A stretch of DNA of 64,000 bases from Myxococcales bacterium. Its GTDB lineage: Bacteria > Myxococcota_A > Polyangia > Nannocystales > Nannocystaceae. The notes under the pieces were generated by a model. That model was given only the letters and a program-made list of their open reading frames with translations. It was not told where the DNA came from and ran no database searches. The DNA lies in assembly GCA_020633295.1 (NCBI GenBank), contig JACKDW010000028.1:1-64000 (forward strand), in the 5' to 3' direction. Below are positions 24,481 to 33,620 of this stretch, piece by piece; the first letter of the stretch is position 1; every line of letters starts with the position of its first letter. A program made the position numbers and the translations under genes.

Positions 24481-25164
24481 CTACTCCCGCCGGTACCGAA
24501 AATCACAGCGGCTCGCGCCGCCGGCGATCGTCCCGCCGCGCTCGAGCGTAACTCCGTCCATGTAGCCCGCGATCAGATCGTCGAGCTTGCAGATCAGCGG
24601 CCCCAGCTCGGGGACGCCCTCGCGGGCGAAGTACTTGACGAGCGCGCACTCGTGCACGTCGAAGGCCATCAGGTCGTCGCTCTCGACCCGGCGCATCCGG
24701 AAGCCATCCGGCTCGTCGAGGCGCTCGATCGCGTGGAGCATGCGCCGACGAACCAGCGGGAGGCGGACCGCCTGACTCATGATCCGCGCGCGCAGCGGCG
24801 AGCGCCCGAAGATCGCGTGATAGCGGGTCGTCAGCACCTCTTCGACCAGCTCGAGCGCCGCGTCGCGAGCAAGCCCCTGATCGTCTTGGAGCGCGCGGTA
24901 GATCGCCAGCGCGGGCAGGCCGAGCTTGAACAGCCCGCGGTTGATCCGCTGGCGAAACCGCGGCGCCTGGGTCTCGAGCGCGGCGTACCGCGCCCAGACC
25001 TGCGCGGTAAAGGCCTCGATCGCGGGGTCGCCGAGCGCGCGCGCGAGCGCCTCGCGTCCGTCCGCCAGGAGGTGATGCAGCGGCTTGTTGGCGGCTCGGG
25101 TCATCGCGGCGTCCAAGTGTAGCGCGGACCGGCACGCGTCGTCCGCGACGCGGCGCGCGGTCAC
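24481..25164 (-). CDS. L-2-amino-thiazoline-4-carboxylate hydrolase-family protein
   Basis: A protein of 227 residues from GTG 25164, or 207 from the ATG at 25104 (MTRAANKPLHHLL), which may be the true start. The C-terminal signature ECALVKYFAREGVPELGPL, then GYMDGVTLERGGTIAGG and CDFRYRRE, fits the ATC-hydrolase/DUF family whose members end in '...G...CdFrf'. The N-terminal region is helical. The founding enzyme opens a thiazoline ring on the way to cysteine, but most members are untested, so the reaction here is uncertain. Confidence 0.65.
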   Translation of the reverse strand: MTARRVADDACRSALHLDAAMTRAANKPLHHLLADGREALARALGDPAIEAFTAQVWARYAALETQAPRFRQRINRGLFKLGLPALAIYRALQDDQGLARDAALELVEEVLTTRYHAIFGRSPLRARIMSQAVRLPLVRRRMLHAIERLDEPDGFRMRRVESDDLMAFDVHECALVKYFAREGVPELGPLICKLDDLIAGYMDGVTLERGGTIAGGASRCDFRYRRE

Positions 25165-25262
25165 TCACGTGGCTTTATAGACATGTTGTGTGGAACCGTC
25201 GATGCGCGCGTGTCGGGGGGACGCGCGCGGAGACCTCGATCGTGGCTCTTGGTCGCGCGGCC

Positions 25263-26309
25263 TCAAGGATCGGCGCAGCAGCGGAAGCCGGTCGAGTAGT
25301 CCCAGTGCTGCACGTTATGGGCGGTCGTCACGTAGAGGCAGCCCTGGCCGTTGATCTGGGTGTCGACGTAGAAGCCGCCGCGGAAGGTGCCCTCGGGGTC
25401 TGCGGTCCACTCGTGGAGGTTGCCCATCATGTCGAGCACGCCCTCGGCGCTCTCGCAGTCCGCGTACTCACCCGTGCGCGCCAGCCCTGCCGGGAGCTGA
25501 TTGAGGCACGGGTGCCCGAGCTCGGACCAGATCCACGCGTCGGCGGTCTCGAAGTACTGGATCGCCGGATGGCAGACGCGGGCGCCGTTACACGCCCCTG
25601 GCTCGACGACGTCGCCGTAGGGGAAGGTGAGGTTGTCCGGTCCTCGACAGGCGCGGAGCCACTCGTCGTCGCTGCACAGGCGCTTGCCGGCCGCGTCGCA
25701 GGCGGCCGCCGCCTGCACCTGCGTGATGTAGCCCTGAGGGACGAGCTCCGGGGCTGACACGGCCCGCGTGGAGACGCCGGCCGGCGACAGGTAGGGAGAG
25801 AAGGGCGCGAGGGACTGATCGGGCAGGACCTCGACGAGCGCGGCCTCCCAGCGGTCGATGCAGAACGAGTCGATCGCGACCATCCCGGGCGGGCAGCCGC
25901 CGAGCCCCGGGGGCTCGACCGGCACGCCGTTCGCGTCGGGCGTCGTGTTCTCGTCGCACCACGGGATCGGGTTGGTGTCGCAATCGAGGGGGTCGCCGTC
26001 GCCGTCACCGTCGCCGTCACCGTCGCCATCCCCGTCACCGTCGCCGTCACCGTCGCCATCCCCGTCGCCGTCGCCGTCACCGTCACCGTCGCCATCACCG
26101 TCGCCTTGGTTCGTGGTGTTGTCGCTGTCGTCGGTGTCACCGTCGGTGGTGGTGCCCTCGATGGCGGTGGCGCTCTCGTCGGCGGAGGTGCTGTTGAGCA
26201 CCGTCGAGGCGCCTTCGGTGTCGCTGGGGCCCGCCGTGGTGTCGTCACCCGTCCCCGCGCAGGAGACGAGCGCTAGCATGATCGTCGCGCGTCGTGAGAG
26301 CTGTCGCAC
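25263..26309 (-). CDS. Lipoprotein with a formylglycine-generating-enzyme-like (SUMF1) domain
   Basis: A 348-residue protein. The signal peptide ends in the lipobox LVSC; a Thr/Ser/Asp linker follows, then a long (Gly-Asp) repeat encoded at about 25985-26106. The C-terminal ~210 residues form a SUMF1/C-type-lectin-like fold: PPGMVAIDSFCIDRWEA, GKRLCSDDEWLRACRG, GVLDMMGNLHEWT, TGFRCC. Myxobacteria have many such outer-membrane-attached SUMF1 proteins, which usually lack copper-site cysteines and are thought to bind instead of oxidise. The GD stretch probably acts as a calcium-binding or flexible spacer. Confidence 0.85.
   Translation of the reverse strand: MRQLSRRATIMLALVSCAGTGDDTTAGPSDTEGASTVLNSTSADESATAIEGTTTDGDTDDSDNTTNQGDGDGDGDGDGDGDGDGDGDGDGDGDGDGDGDGDGDGDPLDCDTNPIPWCDENTTPDANGVPVEPPGLGGCPPGMVAIDSFCIDRWEAALVEVLPDQSLAPFSPYLSPAGVSTRAVSAPELVPQGYITQVQAAAACDAAGKRLCSDDEWLRACRGPDNLTFPYGDVVEPGACNGARVCHPAIQYFETADAWIWSELGHPCLNQLPAGLARTGEYADCESAEGVLDMMGNLHEWTADPEGTFRGGFYVDTQINGQGCLYVTTAHNVQHWDYSTGFRCCADP
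25985..26106. repeat. Hexanucleotide-type tandem repeat encoding (Gly-Asp)n
   Basis: About 120 bases of CCGTCG/CCGTCA/CCATCC units within the lipoprotein gene at 25263. On the minus strand they encode an uninterrupted run of alternating Gly and Asp. Units differ only at third positions, so repeat number could vary by slippage without losing frame. Confidence 0.85.
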
Positions 26310-26512
26310 CGGCGTATCGAAGCACGGACGCGCGCACGAGGGTACGAAATTCGCGCGTCTCTCCGGTGCCGCTGCACGAGCGCCGCGAGCCGTGACGAGA
26401 TTGCCTTCGAGTCATGCGCTGGGGCGTCGGGCGTCGCGCTCGCTCCGAGCCCGCGCTGATGACAGACCTTCGATGTCGACGCCTGACCACGCGCGTGGGC
26501 TCGGCGGCGCGT

Positions 26513-27379
26513 TCACGCGGTCGTCGGCGACTGACTCAGGAACGCGGCCATGAGCTCGGCGACGCGCTCGGGCTGATCCTCCTGCAAGAAGTGCCCGCAG
26601 CCGTCGAGGGCGCTGACGCTCGTCTGGGGAAGATCGTGCTGCAGTCGGCTCATCGTCCGCGCGACGTCGGGGAGGATCCGATCCTCGGTCCCATAGATCG
26701 CGCAGACGGGGCCGCGGTAGCTCGGGAGCGCGGCCGCGATCTCCTTCATCCCGGCGGGGTGCAGCCCGTGGGCCGCCTTCAGCAGCGCCTTGCGAGCGGC
26801 GCCGTCGACGAAGGGCGCCTGGTAGGCCGGGATGGCGCCCGCGACCCCTCGCTTGTCCGCGACGCCGAAGCGCATGCCGAAGGCGATGCCCGCGGGCGAC
26901 GCGAGCCAGTGCTTCACGCCGGGCACGAACGACGCGAGCACGAAGAGCTTCACCGCCCAGGACGTCTCGGGGTAGATGAGCGTGTTGAGCAGCGTGAGCG
27001 AGCGGACGCGGTCGAGCTGCTGCGCGGCCCAGTACAACCCGACGGGGCCGCCGAGGTCATGCACGGCCAGGTCGATGGCGTCGAGCTCGAGCGCGTCGAG
27101 GAAGCCGTCGAGGACGCGCCGGAAGAAGCGAAAGCTGTAGGACGCGGTCAGCGGCTTGTCCGACTGGCCGAAGCCCGGGAGGTCGAGCGCGAGCACTCGG
27201 CGCCCGGCGGCGAGCGTCGGCATCAGGTTCCGCCAGAGGTAGGCGCTCGTCGGCCAACCGTGGAGCAGCACGAGCGGGGCGCCATCACCTACCTCGAGGT
27301 AGTGCAGGCGCAGCGCGGGGTCGGGGAGCTCGATGAAGCGCGACTGGACCGCGCTCGGGATCGTGAAGGGGCGCGCCAT
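26513..27379 (-). CDS. Alpha/beta hydrolase, haloalkane dehalogenase-like
   Basis: A 288-residue enzyme, start ATG 27379. It shows VLLHGWPTSAYLWRNLMP with the oxyanion-hole His-Gly, DLPGFGQSD, and the nucleophile elbow AVHDLGGPVGLYW with Asp, as in haloalkane dehalogenases. The acid is probably in IYGTEDRILPD and the base His in DGCGHFLQEDQP. Likely cytoplasmic. It lies 14 bases after the small lipoprotein gene upstream on the same strand. Substrate range cannot be read from the sequence. Confidence 0.85.
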   Translation of the reverse strand: MARPFTIPSAVQSRFIELPDPALRLHYLEVGDGAPLVLLHGWPTSAYLWRNLMPTLAAGRRVLALDLPGFGQSDKPLTASYSFRFFRRVLDGFLDALELDAIDLAVHDLGGPVGLYWAAQQLDRVRSLTLLNTLIYPETSWAVKLFVLASFVPGVKHWLASPAGIAFGMRFGVADKRGVAGAIPAYQAPFVDGAARKALLKAAHGLHPAGMKEIAAALPSYRGPVCAIYGTEDRILPDVARTMSRLQHDLPQTSVSALDGCGHFLQEDQPERVAELMAAFLSQSPTTA

Positions 27380-27393
27380 GACGTTCGATCCGA

Positions 27394-27723
27394 TCACTCG
27401 TTGCAGGAGATGATCGTCGAGCTCCCCCCGTCCGAGCAGCCCACCGCGATCGTCGGCGCCTCGCAGAGCGCGTACATGGCCGAGATACACTCGGCGACGG
27501 CGCAGTCGCCCACGCCCGCGCACGCGTCCGGGATCGCCTCGCAGACCTCGTGATCGTCGCTCGTGTCGAGGTAGGCCACGGTGATCTCGTCCGCGGTGCA
27601 GCCCTCGACGTCGCCGCCGACGCTGCCGGTCCCGTCTCCGTTGTCGCCGTCGCTGCAGGCGCCCGCGAGCGTCGCGACCAGCAGCGCGATCATGGTTCGG
27701 TGTGTATGCGTGGTGAGCCTCAT
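27394..27723 (-). CDS. Small Cys-rich lipoprotein
   Basis: A 109-residue protein with a signal peptide (MIALLVATLAGAC, lipobox AGAC). An acidic Gly-rich linker is followed by a compact domain with eight Cys (EGCTADEIT, HEVCEAIPDACAGVGDC). Disulfides would form after export. It is the first gene of a pair with the dehalogenase-like enzyme. No family recognised beyond the myxobacterial small-lipoprotein style. Confidence 0.7.
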   Translation of the reverse strand: MRLTTHTHRTMIALLVATLAGACSDGDNGDGTGSVGGDVEGCTADEITVAYLDTSDDHEVCEAIPDACAGVGDCAVAECISAMYALCEAPTIAVGCSDGGSSTIISCNE

Positions 27724-28001
27724 GGTGGAGGGAAGGTTTACGATGATCGGTCAAAACACAAGCGCGAGTCGAAGCGCGCACTCGGGGAACACGCGTCGTC
27801 GCGGAGCCCTCGCCTCCGGGCGACTCCTTCGGCACGTGCGGGGCTGCGCGGCGCGAGCGTCGACCGTTCGCCGCGAGGCCGCCGCCGAGTCGACGTACGC
27901 GGCGTCTCGGCGGCTCCCGGCGGCCCTCAGCGGCGGACGTGAGCGCTTCGCCGCGCACGAGCGACGCGGGCGATTTCCTGCGACAATCGTGCTCTGACCG
28001 C

Positions 28002-28850
28002 ATGAGCAAGCCCATGGCGCACCCACGATCTCGTCCCGATGTCCCTCGCGCTCGCGCGCCGCTCTCGTGGGTGATCCCGGGCGTGTTCGTCGGCCTCGCG
28101 TTCGTCGTCGCCTGCGCTCCGAACGCTGACGCAGGAGACTCCGCCGAGCTCGAGCGCGCCGTGGCGGCCATGCACGAGGCGACGGCGAGGCTGGATGACG
28201 CGGCCGTGAAGCTCGAGGAGGCGACTCGAGAGCTGAAGTCCGCGAACGCTGGGTGCGAGGACATCGCCAGCTCGATCCGCGACGCGTCGAAGCTCATGCT
28301 CGGCGGCGGGCTGAGCGACAGCCTCTTGCCCTCGGATCGCGAGCCGCGCGACCCCTTCGCCGACACCAACCGCGGGGGCGACGACGCGAGCCCAGATCCG
28401 TTCGGGCTCGCCGGCGACGAGCGCAGGAACAGCCGCGCGATTCCTGGCGCGGCCGAGGCGATCCGGTGTGAGCACCTGAGCTGTCAGGTTGAGCGTCGGT
28501 TCCTCGACGCGGTCCTGGCGAACCCCGCGGCGTTGACGAGGCAGGCGCGAGTGGTGCCCACCGTCCGCGACGGCGAGTCGAGGGGCTTCAAGCTCTACGG
28601 GATCCGCCCCGGGACCCTGCCCAAGCTGCTCGGGTTCAAGAACGGCGACTTGATCCGCTCGGTCAACGGCGTCCCGATCAGCTCGCTCGACAAGGTGATG
28701 GAGCTGTACTCCTCGCTGCGGGGGGTCGACCACCTCGAGCTGGAGGTCGAGCGCAGGGACGCGACCGCGACCTTCACGATCGACATCGTCGAGTCGATCC
28801 AGCGCGACGCGCAGGACGACGCGCAGGACGACGCGGCGAACGCCGAGTAG
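28002..28850 (+). CDS. PDZ-domain protein, GspC-like
   Basis: A 282-residue protein, start ATG 28002. A basic N-terminus leads into one hydrophobic helix (WVIPGVFVGLAFVVAC) that ends in a lipobox-like VVAC, so it is either membrane-spanning or lipidated. An amphipathic helical segment (ELERAVAAMHEATARLDDA) follows. The C-terminal ~110 residues contain a PDZ domain like that of type II secretion GspC: GFKLYGIRPGTLPKLLGF, NGDLIRSVNGVPI, HLELEVERRDATATF. There are no other secretion genes nearby. It may regulate an envelope protease or secreted complex. Confidence 0.75.
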   Translation: MSKPMAHPRSRPDVPRARAPLSWVIPGVFVGLAFVVACAPNADAGDSAELERAVAAMHEATARLDDAAVKLEEATRELKSANAGCEDIASSIRDASKLMLGGGLSDSLLPSDREPRDPFADTNRGGDDASPDPFGLAGDERRNSRAIPGAAEAIRCEHLSCQVERRFLDAVLANPAALTRQARVVPTVRDGESRGFKLYGIRPGTLPKLLGFKNGDLIRSVNGVPISSLDKVMELYSSLRGVDHLELEVERRDATATFTIDIVESIQRDAQDDAQDDAANAE

Positions 28851-29097
28851 CGGCGCCGCGGCTGTCTCCGGGCGCGCGCCGAGGCGCCGCGTTCGGATGG
28901 CTGGCCGAAAGGACTGGTCGTGCGATGCGCGAGTGCGATGCGCGAGCGCGTTCGCGCGAGCGCGGGCGCTGCTGACCACAATTCCTGTCACGTCGGCGGC
29001 CTCGAGCACCCAGCGCGCCTGGAGGGCGCGCGCCGCAGCGAGCCGCGCGGGCGAGCTCGTCCCGGCCCGCCCCGCCGCACGAGGTATCGTGACGCGC

Positions 29098-31032
29098 ATG
29101 GCGCGGTGTAGACGACGGGTTTGGGTGATGGCGCTGGCGCTCGGCTGCGGAGACGCCGGGAGCGGCGGCGACGGGACCGACACGACCGGGGGCTCCACGG
29201 CCTCGACCACGACCGAGGGCACGACGAGCGGGTCGCCGACATCGGCGACCGAGGGCACGACGTCGAGCAGCTCGGGCGTGATGACGACGGCCGGGACCAC
29301 GGCGACGACAGAGGAGACCAGCGACAGCGCGACCACGGGCCCTGTGGGGCCCGGGGAGTGCGGCGACGGTATCGACAATGACGGCGACGGCCTCGTCGAC
29401 TGGCAGGAGGACTTCGGCTGCTACGGCCCCGCCGATCAGACCGAGGACGCGCTCCCCCGCGAACAAGAGGACGGCTTCACGACCTACGAGTTCCCGGCCG
29501 ACAGCGTCGTCATCTACGTCAGCAACGACGGCGACGACGCGGCCGACGGGCTCGCGCCGGAGACGGCCGTGGCGACCCTGACCCACGCCGCCGAGCTGGT
29601 CCGCGACGGGGAGCACGACTTTATCCTGCTGCGTCGCGGCGACGTCTGGCGTGACGAGGGGCTGTATCGCTTCAAGTCGGGCAAGGACGCCGCGCGCCCG
29701 CTGGTCATCGGCGGCTACGGCGACTCGATGGCGCTGCCGCGCGTCGAGGTCGCGGACCACTTCATCGATCACGACGGCCAGACGCGGAGCTTCGTCGCGC
29801 TGATCGGTCTTCACCTCGTGTCCTACCCGGGTGACCCCGCGGATCCCGGCTTCACCGGCGAGCCGGAGGCGCTCCTGCGCTACGTCGGCGGCGGCGTCGG
29901 CCTGCTGGTGGAGGGCTGCCACTTCGAGTACGGCGAGCTCGTGGTCCAGAGCATCGTCGACGACGCGCCCTACGAGGACGTCGAGGTGCGCCGCAACGTG
30001 GTCGAGCGCGCGTATCACCGCGACACCTGTCTCGAGGGCGACCCGAACGGGAACTCGGCGTTTCGCCCGTCGGGGCTGTACTCGAGCCACGCGCACCGCC
30101 TGACGATCGAGGGCAACCTGTTCGATCACAACGGGTGGAACCCCGAGGGCGAGCCGACCGCGTGCGCGACGATCTACAACCACAACCTCTACGTCAACGG
30201 TACCGAAATGGTGATCCGCGACAACGTGCTCGCGCGCGCGTCGAGCATCCACATCAAGTTTCGCTCGGACACGACGGGCGACATGGCGGGGCTGCTCGTC
30301 GAGAACAACTTCTTCGTCGAGGGCGAGATCGGGGTGTCGCTGGGCGGCAACTCCGAGGAGCCGTACCGCTTCGTCGACGGCGAGCTGCGCGACAACGTGA
30401 TGACGGACATCGGCCGCAGTCAGCCGACGGGGCGCACCCTGGCCTGGGGGATCGACGTGATCGACAACGACGGCCTCGCGATCGTCGACAACCTGATCCT
30501 GAATCACCGCGCGCCGGGGGTCAGCAACTCGTACGGGATCAACCTCAGCGGCGCGACCGCGCGCGACTACCAGCTCGAGAACAACCTGCTGTGGCGCCTG
30601 CAGAACCGCGCGATCCGGATCACCGGGGATCCCGGGCACATGACGGTGAGCTTCGCCAACAACACCGTCGTCGATCCAGAATTCGGCGGGCGCCTCGTCG
30701 ACTTCACGGGCTCGTTCGCGGGCTACTCCTTCGAGGGCGGCGCCTACTACTCGAGCGCCGACCCGAGCGCGTGGTTCTCGGTCGAGGGGCAGGGCCAGGT
30801 CGGGCTCGCGGACTGGGTGACCGCGAGCGGGGAGAGCGGCGCGATGGCGATCGCGCCGCCGAGCTACCCGGATCCGGAGCGCGACGCGGAGGCCTACGCC
30901 GCGTCGATCGGCGAGGGCGCGACGCTGGCGGAGCTGCTCGCCGCGACGCGCGAGCAGACGCGCCTGAATTGGCGGGTCGAGCTGACGGCGCCGGCGATCA
31001 ACGACTGGATCCGCGCGGGCTTCGGCCGCTGA
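29098..31032 (+). CDS. Lipoprotein with right-handed parallel beta-helix
   Basis: A 644-residue exported protein, start ATG 29098. The short signal MARCRRRVWVMALALGC has a lipobox ending ALGC. It is followed by a ~70-residue Thr/Ser/Gly linker and a Myxococcus-type motif CGDGIDNDGDGLVDW. The rest, with many Asn and Gly ladders (VEVRRNVVERAYH, LTIEGNLFDHNGW, MVIRDNVLARASS, LLVENNFFVEGEI), fits a pectate-lyase-like beta-helix, a fold used to bind or cut polysaccharides. No catalytic set could be assigned. Confidence 0.85.
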   Translation: MARCRRRVWVMALALGCGDAGSGGDGTDTTGGSTASTTTEGTTSGSPTSATEGTTSSSSGVMTTAGTTATTEETSDSATTGPVGPGECGDGIDNDGDGLVDWQEDFGCYGPADQTEDALPREQEDGFTTYEFPADSVVIYVSNDGDDAADGLAPETAVATLTHAAELVRDGEHDFILLRRGDVWRDEGLYRFKSGKDAARPLVIGGYGDSMALPRVEVADHFIDHDGQTRSFVALIGLHLVSYPGDPADPGFTGEPEALLRYVGGGVGLLVEGCHFEYGELVVQSIVDDAPYEDVEVRRNVVERAYHRDTCLEGDPNGNSAFRPSGLYSSHAHRLTIEGNLFDHNGWNPEGEPTACATIYNHNLYVNGTEMVIRDNVLARASSIHIKFRSDTTGDMAGLLVENNFFVEGEIGVSLGGNSEEPYRFVDGELRDNVMTDIGRSQPTGRTLAWGIDVIDNDGLAIVDNLILNHRAPGVSNSYGINLSGATARDYQLENNLLWRLQNRAIRITGDPGHMTVSFANNTVVDPEFGGRLVDFTGSFAGYSFEGGAYYSSADPSAWFSVEGQGQVGLADWVTASGESGAMAIAPPSYPDPERDAEAYAASIGEGATLAELLAATREQTRLNWRVELTAPAINDWIRAGFGR

Positions 31033-31475
31033 GCGCGGCGCGGCGCCGACGCGCGCCGGGCTGCTCGACGTACATGTCCCTCGGTGTGGGTCGTCGGCGT
31101 CGCCGGTCGCCTCGGTCCGTCGCGGAACGGCGTCCGCCGTGGCGAGGGCCGCGAGGACCGCGCCGCGGCCGTCGGGCGCGCTCATTCATCCGGTCTTTTA
31201 AGACATGTCTGATGTCGCGCGCGCGATCGTTCGCTCGCCGCGAGCCCGTGGACGGCCGCGAGCGCGCCGCTGCGTCGTCGTCCGCGGCCGTTCGCGCGCG
31301 AGCGCGCGCGCGTCAGAACGACGGCTATGACAACTATACGTCCTGCCTATGATCCACCGGCGCCGAGTCGGCGCTATGACCCCCGAGTACCAAGCGCGAC
31401 GACGCGGTCGTGATGGATCGGCTCTTTGGAGGTGATCGTCAGGCCGCGTCTTCGCATTCGCCATCCCGCATCTCC
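31033..31475. other. Intergenic region, AT-rich patch and ACATGT palindromes
   Basis: About 440 bases without a supported gene. It contains the 10-bp palindrome AGACATGTCT (31201-31210) next to a CTTTTA tract, another ACATGT at 31072-31077, and an AT-rich segment TATGACAACTATACG near 31327. It presumably holds the promoter of the three-gene operon that begins at 31476. Confidence 0.5.
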
Positions 31476-33620
31476 ATGAGTAAGACCCACATGTACCTCC
31501 GAACCTCACTCCTCGTCGCCGTCGCCTGTCTCGCCACCGCCGCCTGTCAGGGCGCGGAGGACGTGACGATGTGCGAAGACGGGACCATCGAGCGCGACGG
31601 TCAGTGTATCCCCGCCGCGCTCGAGGTGCGGCTGACGCACCTCGACGTCCGCTATGACCTCTCGCAGCCGGTCTACGTCAACAACCGCGTCCCGATCACC
31701 TTCGGGATCACCGCGACGAGCCCCGACCCCGCGAACGTCGCGACCCGCAACGTCGCGGTCTCGTTCTCGTTCGTCGAGGCCGACCCCGCCGACCCGGAGA
31801 ACCCGTTCGCGTGTGGATCGAGCGCGATCGATGTCGAGGTCGTCGGCGACGGGAGCGAGCAGCTCGTCGACGCCTTCATCTGGCCGACGTCGATGTGCGC
31901 CGGGCTCGCGACCACGGGCGCGGCGGTCAACATCGGGGTCGACTTCGACGGCGGCGACGAGATCGAGGCGGAGGCGGCCGAGGGGGCGGCGGGCGAGCTG
32001 CTGACGGACGTCGACGCCCCGAGCGTCGTGTTCTCGGCGGCGCGCCGCGACGAGCCGCTCAACCAGCTGTGTCGGAGCTCGCTCGACGGCGCCGAGCTCG
32101 GCTGCGTGTACGCGGTTGACCTCCAGCCGATCCCGAGCGGCCCCGGCGGCGCGCTCATCGACGTGCGCTACAACCTCAGCGCCAGCTCGTCGGTGGCGGT
32201 GGTCCCGTTTCAGGCGACCGAGAACATCGGCCCCGACGGACCGGCCGATCCGGACCCCGCGCTCGTGGTCCAGTCGAGCTTCGTCGTCAACGGCCGCGAC
32301 CCGTACATCTCCGCGGTCGACCCGGCGGAGATTCCTCCCGCGCTGCTCGAGGCCGAGCCGAACATCGCGGAGGAGCTGAAGTTCGGGCTCGACGAGGCGG
32401 CGCTCGCCGCCGTCACCAACCTGCCGGGCACGGCCGTCGTCTCCTACACGATCCGCGCGGCGTCCGAGCAGGGCGGGGCGCTCCCGCTGACCATCCGCGA
32501 CCCGGCGGATCCGGCCAACACGATCCCCGAGGCGCTGATCGACGAGGTGCTGCCCGGCACCGCCAACGAGGTCGCGCACGAGCTGTTCCTCGAGGGCGCC
32601 GCGCTCACGGCGGTGTCCCCCGGCGGGATGTGGGCGGACGAGAGCGACTTCGTCGTCCGCGGCTGCTTCGCGGCCGAGTTCACTCAGGACGGCAACAAGG
32701 GCGACGGGCCCGTCGACGACTGCCGCGAGCTCGAGGTGGTGCTCGTCCACGAGGCGCCGCCGACCTCGGGCGCCGCGTCGCTGAGCTTCAACAAGGAGTT
32801 CTCGCGCAAGCTCGGCAGCAGCCGGCTGGCGATCGAGAGCACGATGTCGACCCAGAACGTCCTCGACCTGACCGGCGCGGCGAGCCAGATCGACGGCAAG
32901 GTCGCGTTGACGGGCAAGCTGGGCAAGAGCTTCGAGCTCGTGCTCGCGCAGGCCCACGGCGAGGCGAGGCTCGGGGTCGACCCCACCGAGACCATGTACG
33001 ACGCCTACGTCGACGCGTTCGGCGAGCGCATCTTCAGCGCGTCGGATCAGGCGGCGAAGATCGTCCAGAGCGACGACTTCAGCGTCGCCAAGTCGTTCAC
33101 GCTCGCGAACCTCGGCTTCGGCTTCGGCCCGGTGCGCATCGGCTTCTCGATCGGCGCGGGCGGGACGCTCGGCTTCGAGGCCGAGGACACGCTCGAGGCG
33201 CTGACCGACAACGCGAGCTGCCAGGAGCTCCTGAAGTCGACGGACGAGTTTGACCTGTGCGGCCGGATGACGCGCGTCACCTCGCCGTACTTCGGCCTGA
33301 CCGGCAGCGTCGAGGGCGGGCTCAACCTGCGGATCGTCAAGGCGGCGGTGGCGGCGAACCTCCGCTTCATCACGACCTCGTTCCCGCTCGACACGACGCT
33401 CGGCTGGGGCCTCAACTTCGACGGCCAGCTCGTCGTGCGCGGCGACGTGACCTGGGACATGGTGCTGGAGCCGCTCGCGGGCGACGTCTTCATCATCGGC
33501 AAGGTCGGCTTCCGGCGCTTCGCCAAGTCCCTGAAGGTGAACCTGTTCAGCTTCTCCGCGGGCACGATCGAGACCAACCTGCTGAGCCTCTCGATGGGCG
33601 AGTTCGAGGTGCTCCAGTGA
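31476..33620 (+). CDS. Large lipoprotein, first gene of a three-gene operon
   Basis: A 714-residue protein. The start ATG 31476 gives a clean signal peptide, YLRTSLLVAVACLATAAC, with lipobox. A small Cys motif, CEDGTIERDGQC, is followed by beta-rich domains (ITFGITATSPDPANV, GVDFDGGDEIEAEA). The C-terminal ~200 residues resemble an amphipathic beta structure (LANLGFGFGPVRIGFSIG, LGWGLNFDGQLVVRGDV). No family recognised. Its stop overlaps the GTG of the next gene, so all three gene products are probably made together at the cell envelope. Confidence 0.75.
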   Translation: MSKTHMYLRTSLLVAVACLATAACQGAEDVTMCEDGTIERDGQCIPAALEVRLTHLDVRYDLSQPVYVNNRVPITFGITATSPDPANVATRNVAVSFSFVEADPADPENPFACGSSAIDVEVVGDGSEQLVDAFIWPTSMCAGLATTGAAVNIGVDFDGGDEIEAEAAEGAAGELLTDVDAPSVVFSAARRDEPLNQLCRSSLDGAELGCVYAVDLQPIPSGPGGALIDVRYNLSASSSVAVVPFQATENIGPDGPADPDPALVVQSSFVVNGRDPYISAVDPAEIPPALLEAEPNIAEELKFGLDEAALAAVTNLPGTAVVSYTIRAASEQGGALPLTIRDPADPANTIPEALIDEVLPGTANEVAHELFLEGAALTAVSPGGMWADESDFVVRGCFAAEFTQDGNKGDGPVDDCRELEVVLVHEAPPTSGAASLSFNKEFSRKLGSSRLAIESTMSTQNVLDLTGAASQIDGKVALTGKLGKSFELVLAQAHGEARLGVDPTETMYDAYVDAFGERIFSASDQAAKIVQSDDFSVAKSFTLANLGFGFGPVRIGFSIGAGGTLGFEAEDTLEALTDNASCQELLKSTDEFDLCGRMTRVTSPYFGLTGSVEGGLNLRIVKAAVAANLRFITTSFPLDTTLGWGLNFDGQLVVRGDVTWDMVLEPLAGDVFIIGKVGFRRFAKSLKVNLFSFSAGTIETNLLSLSMGEFEVLQ

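Noticed and set aside
26513..28369. 618-residue single minus-strand frame including the dehalogenase-like enzyme
   Set aside because: Only the last 288 residues are protein-like. The rest overlaps the lipoprotein gene at 27394 and the PDZ gene at 28002.
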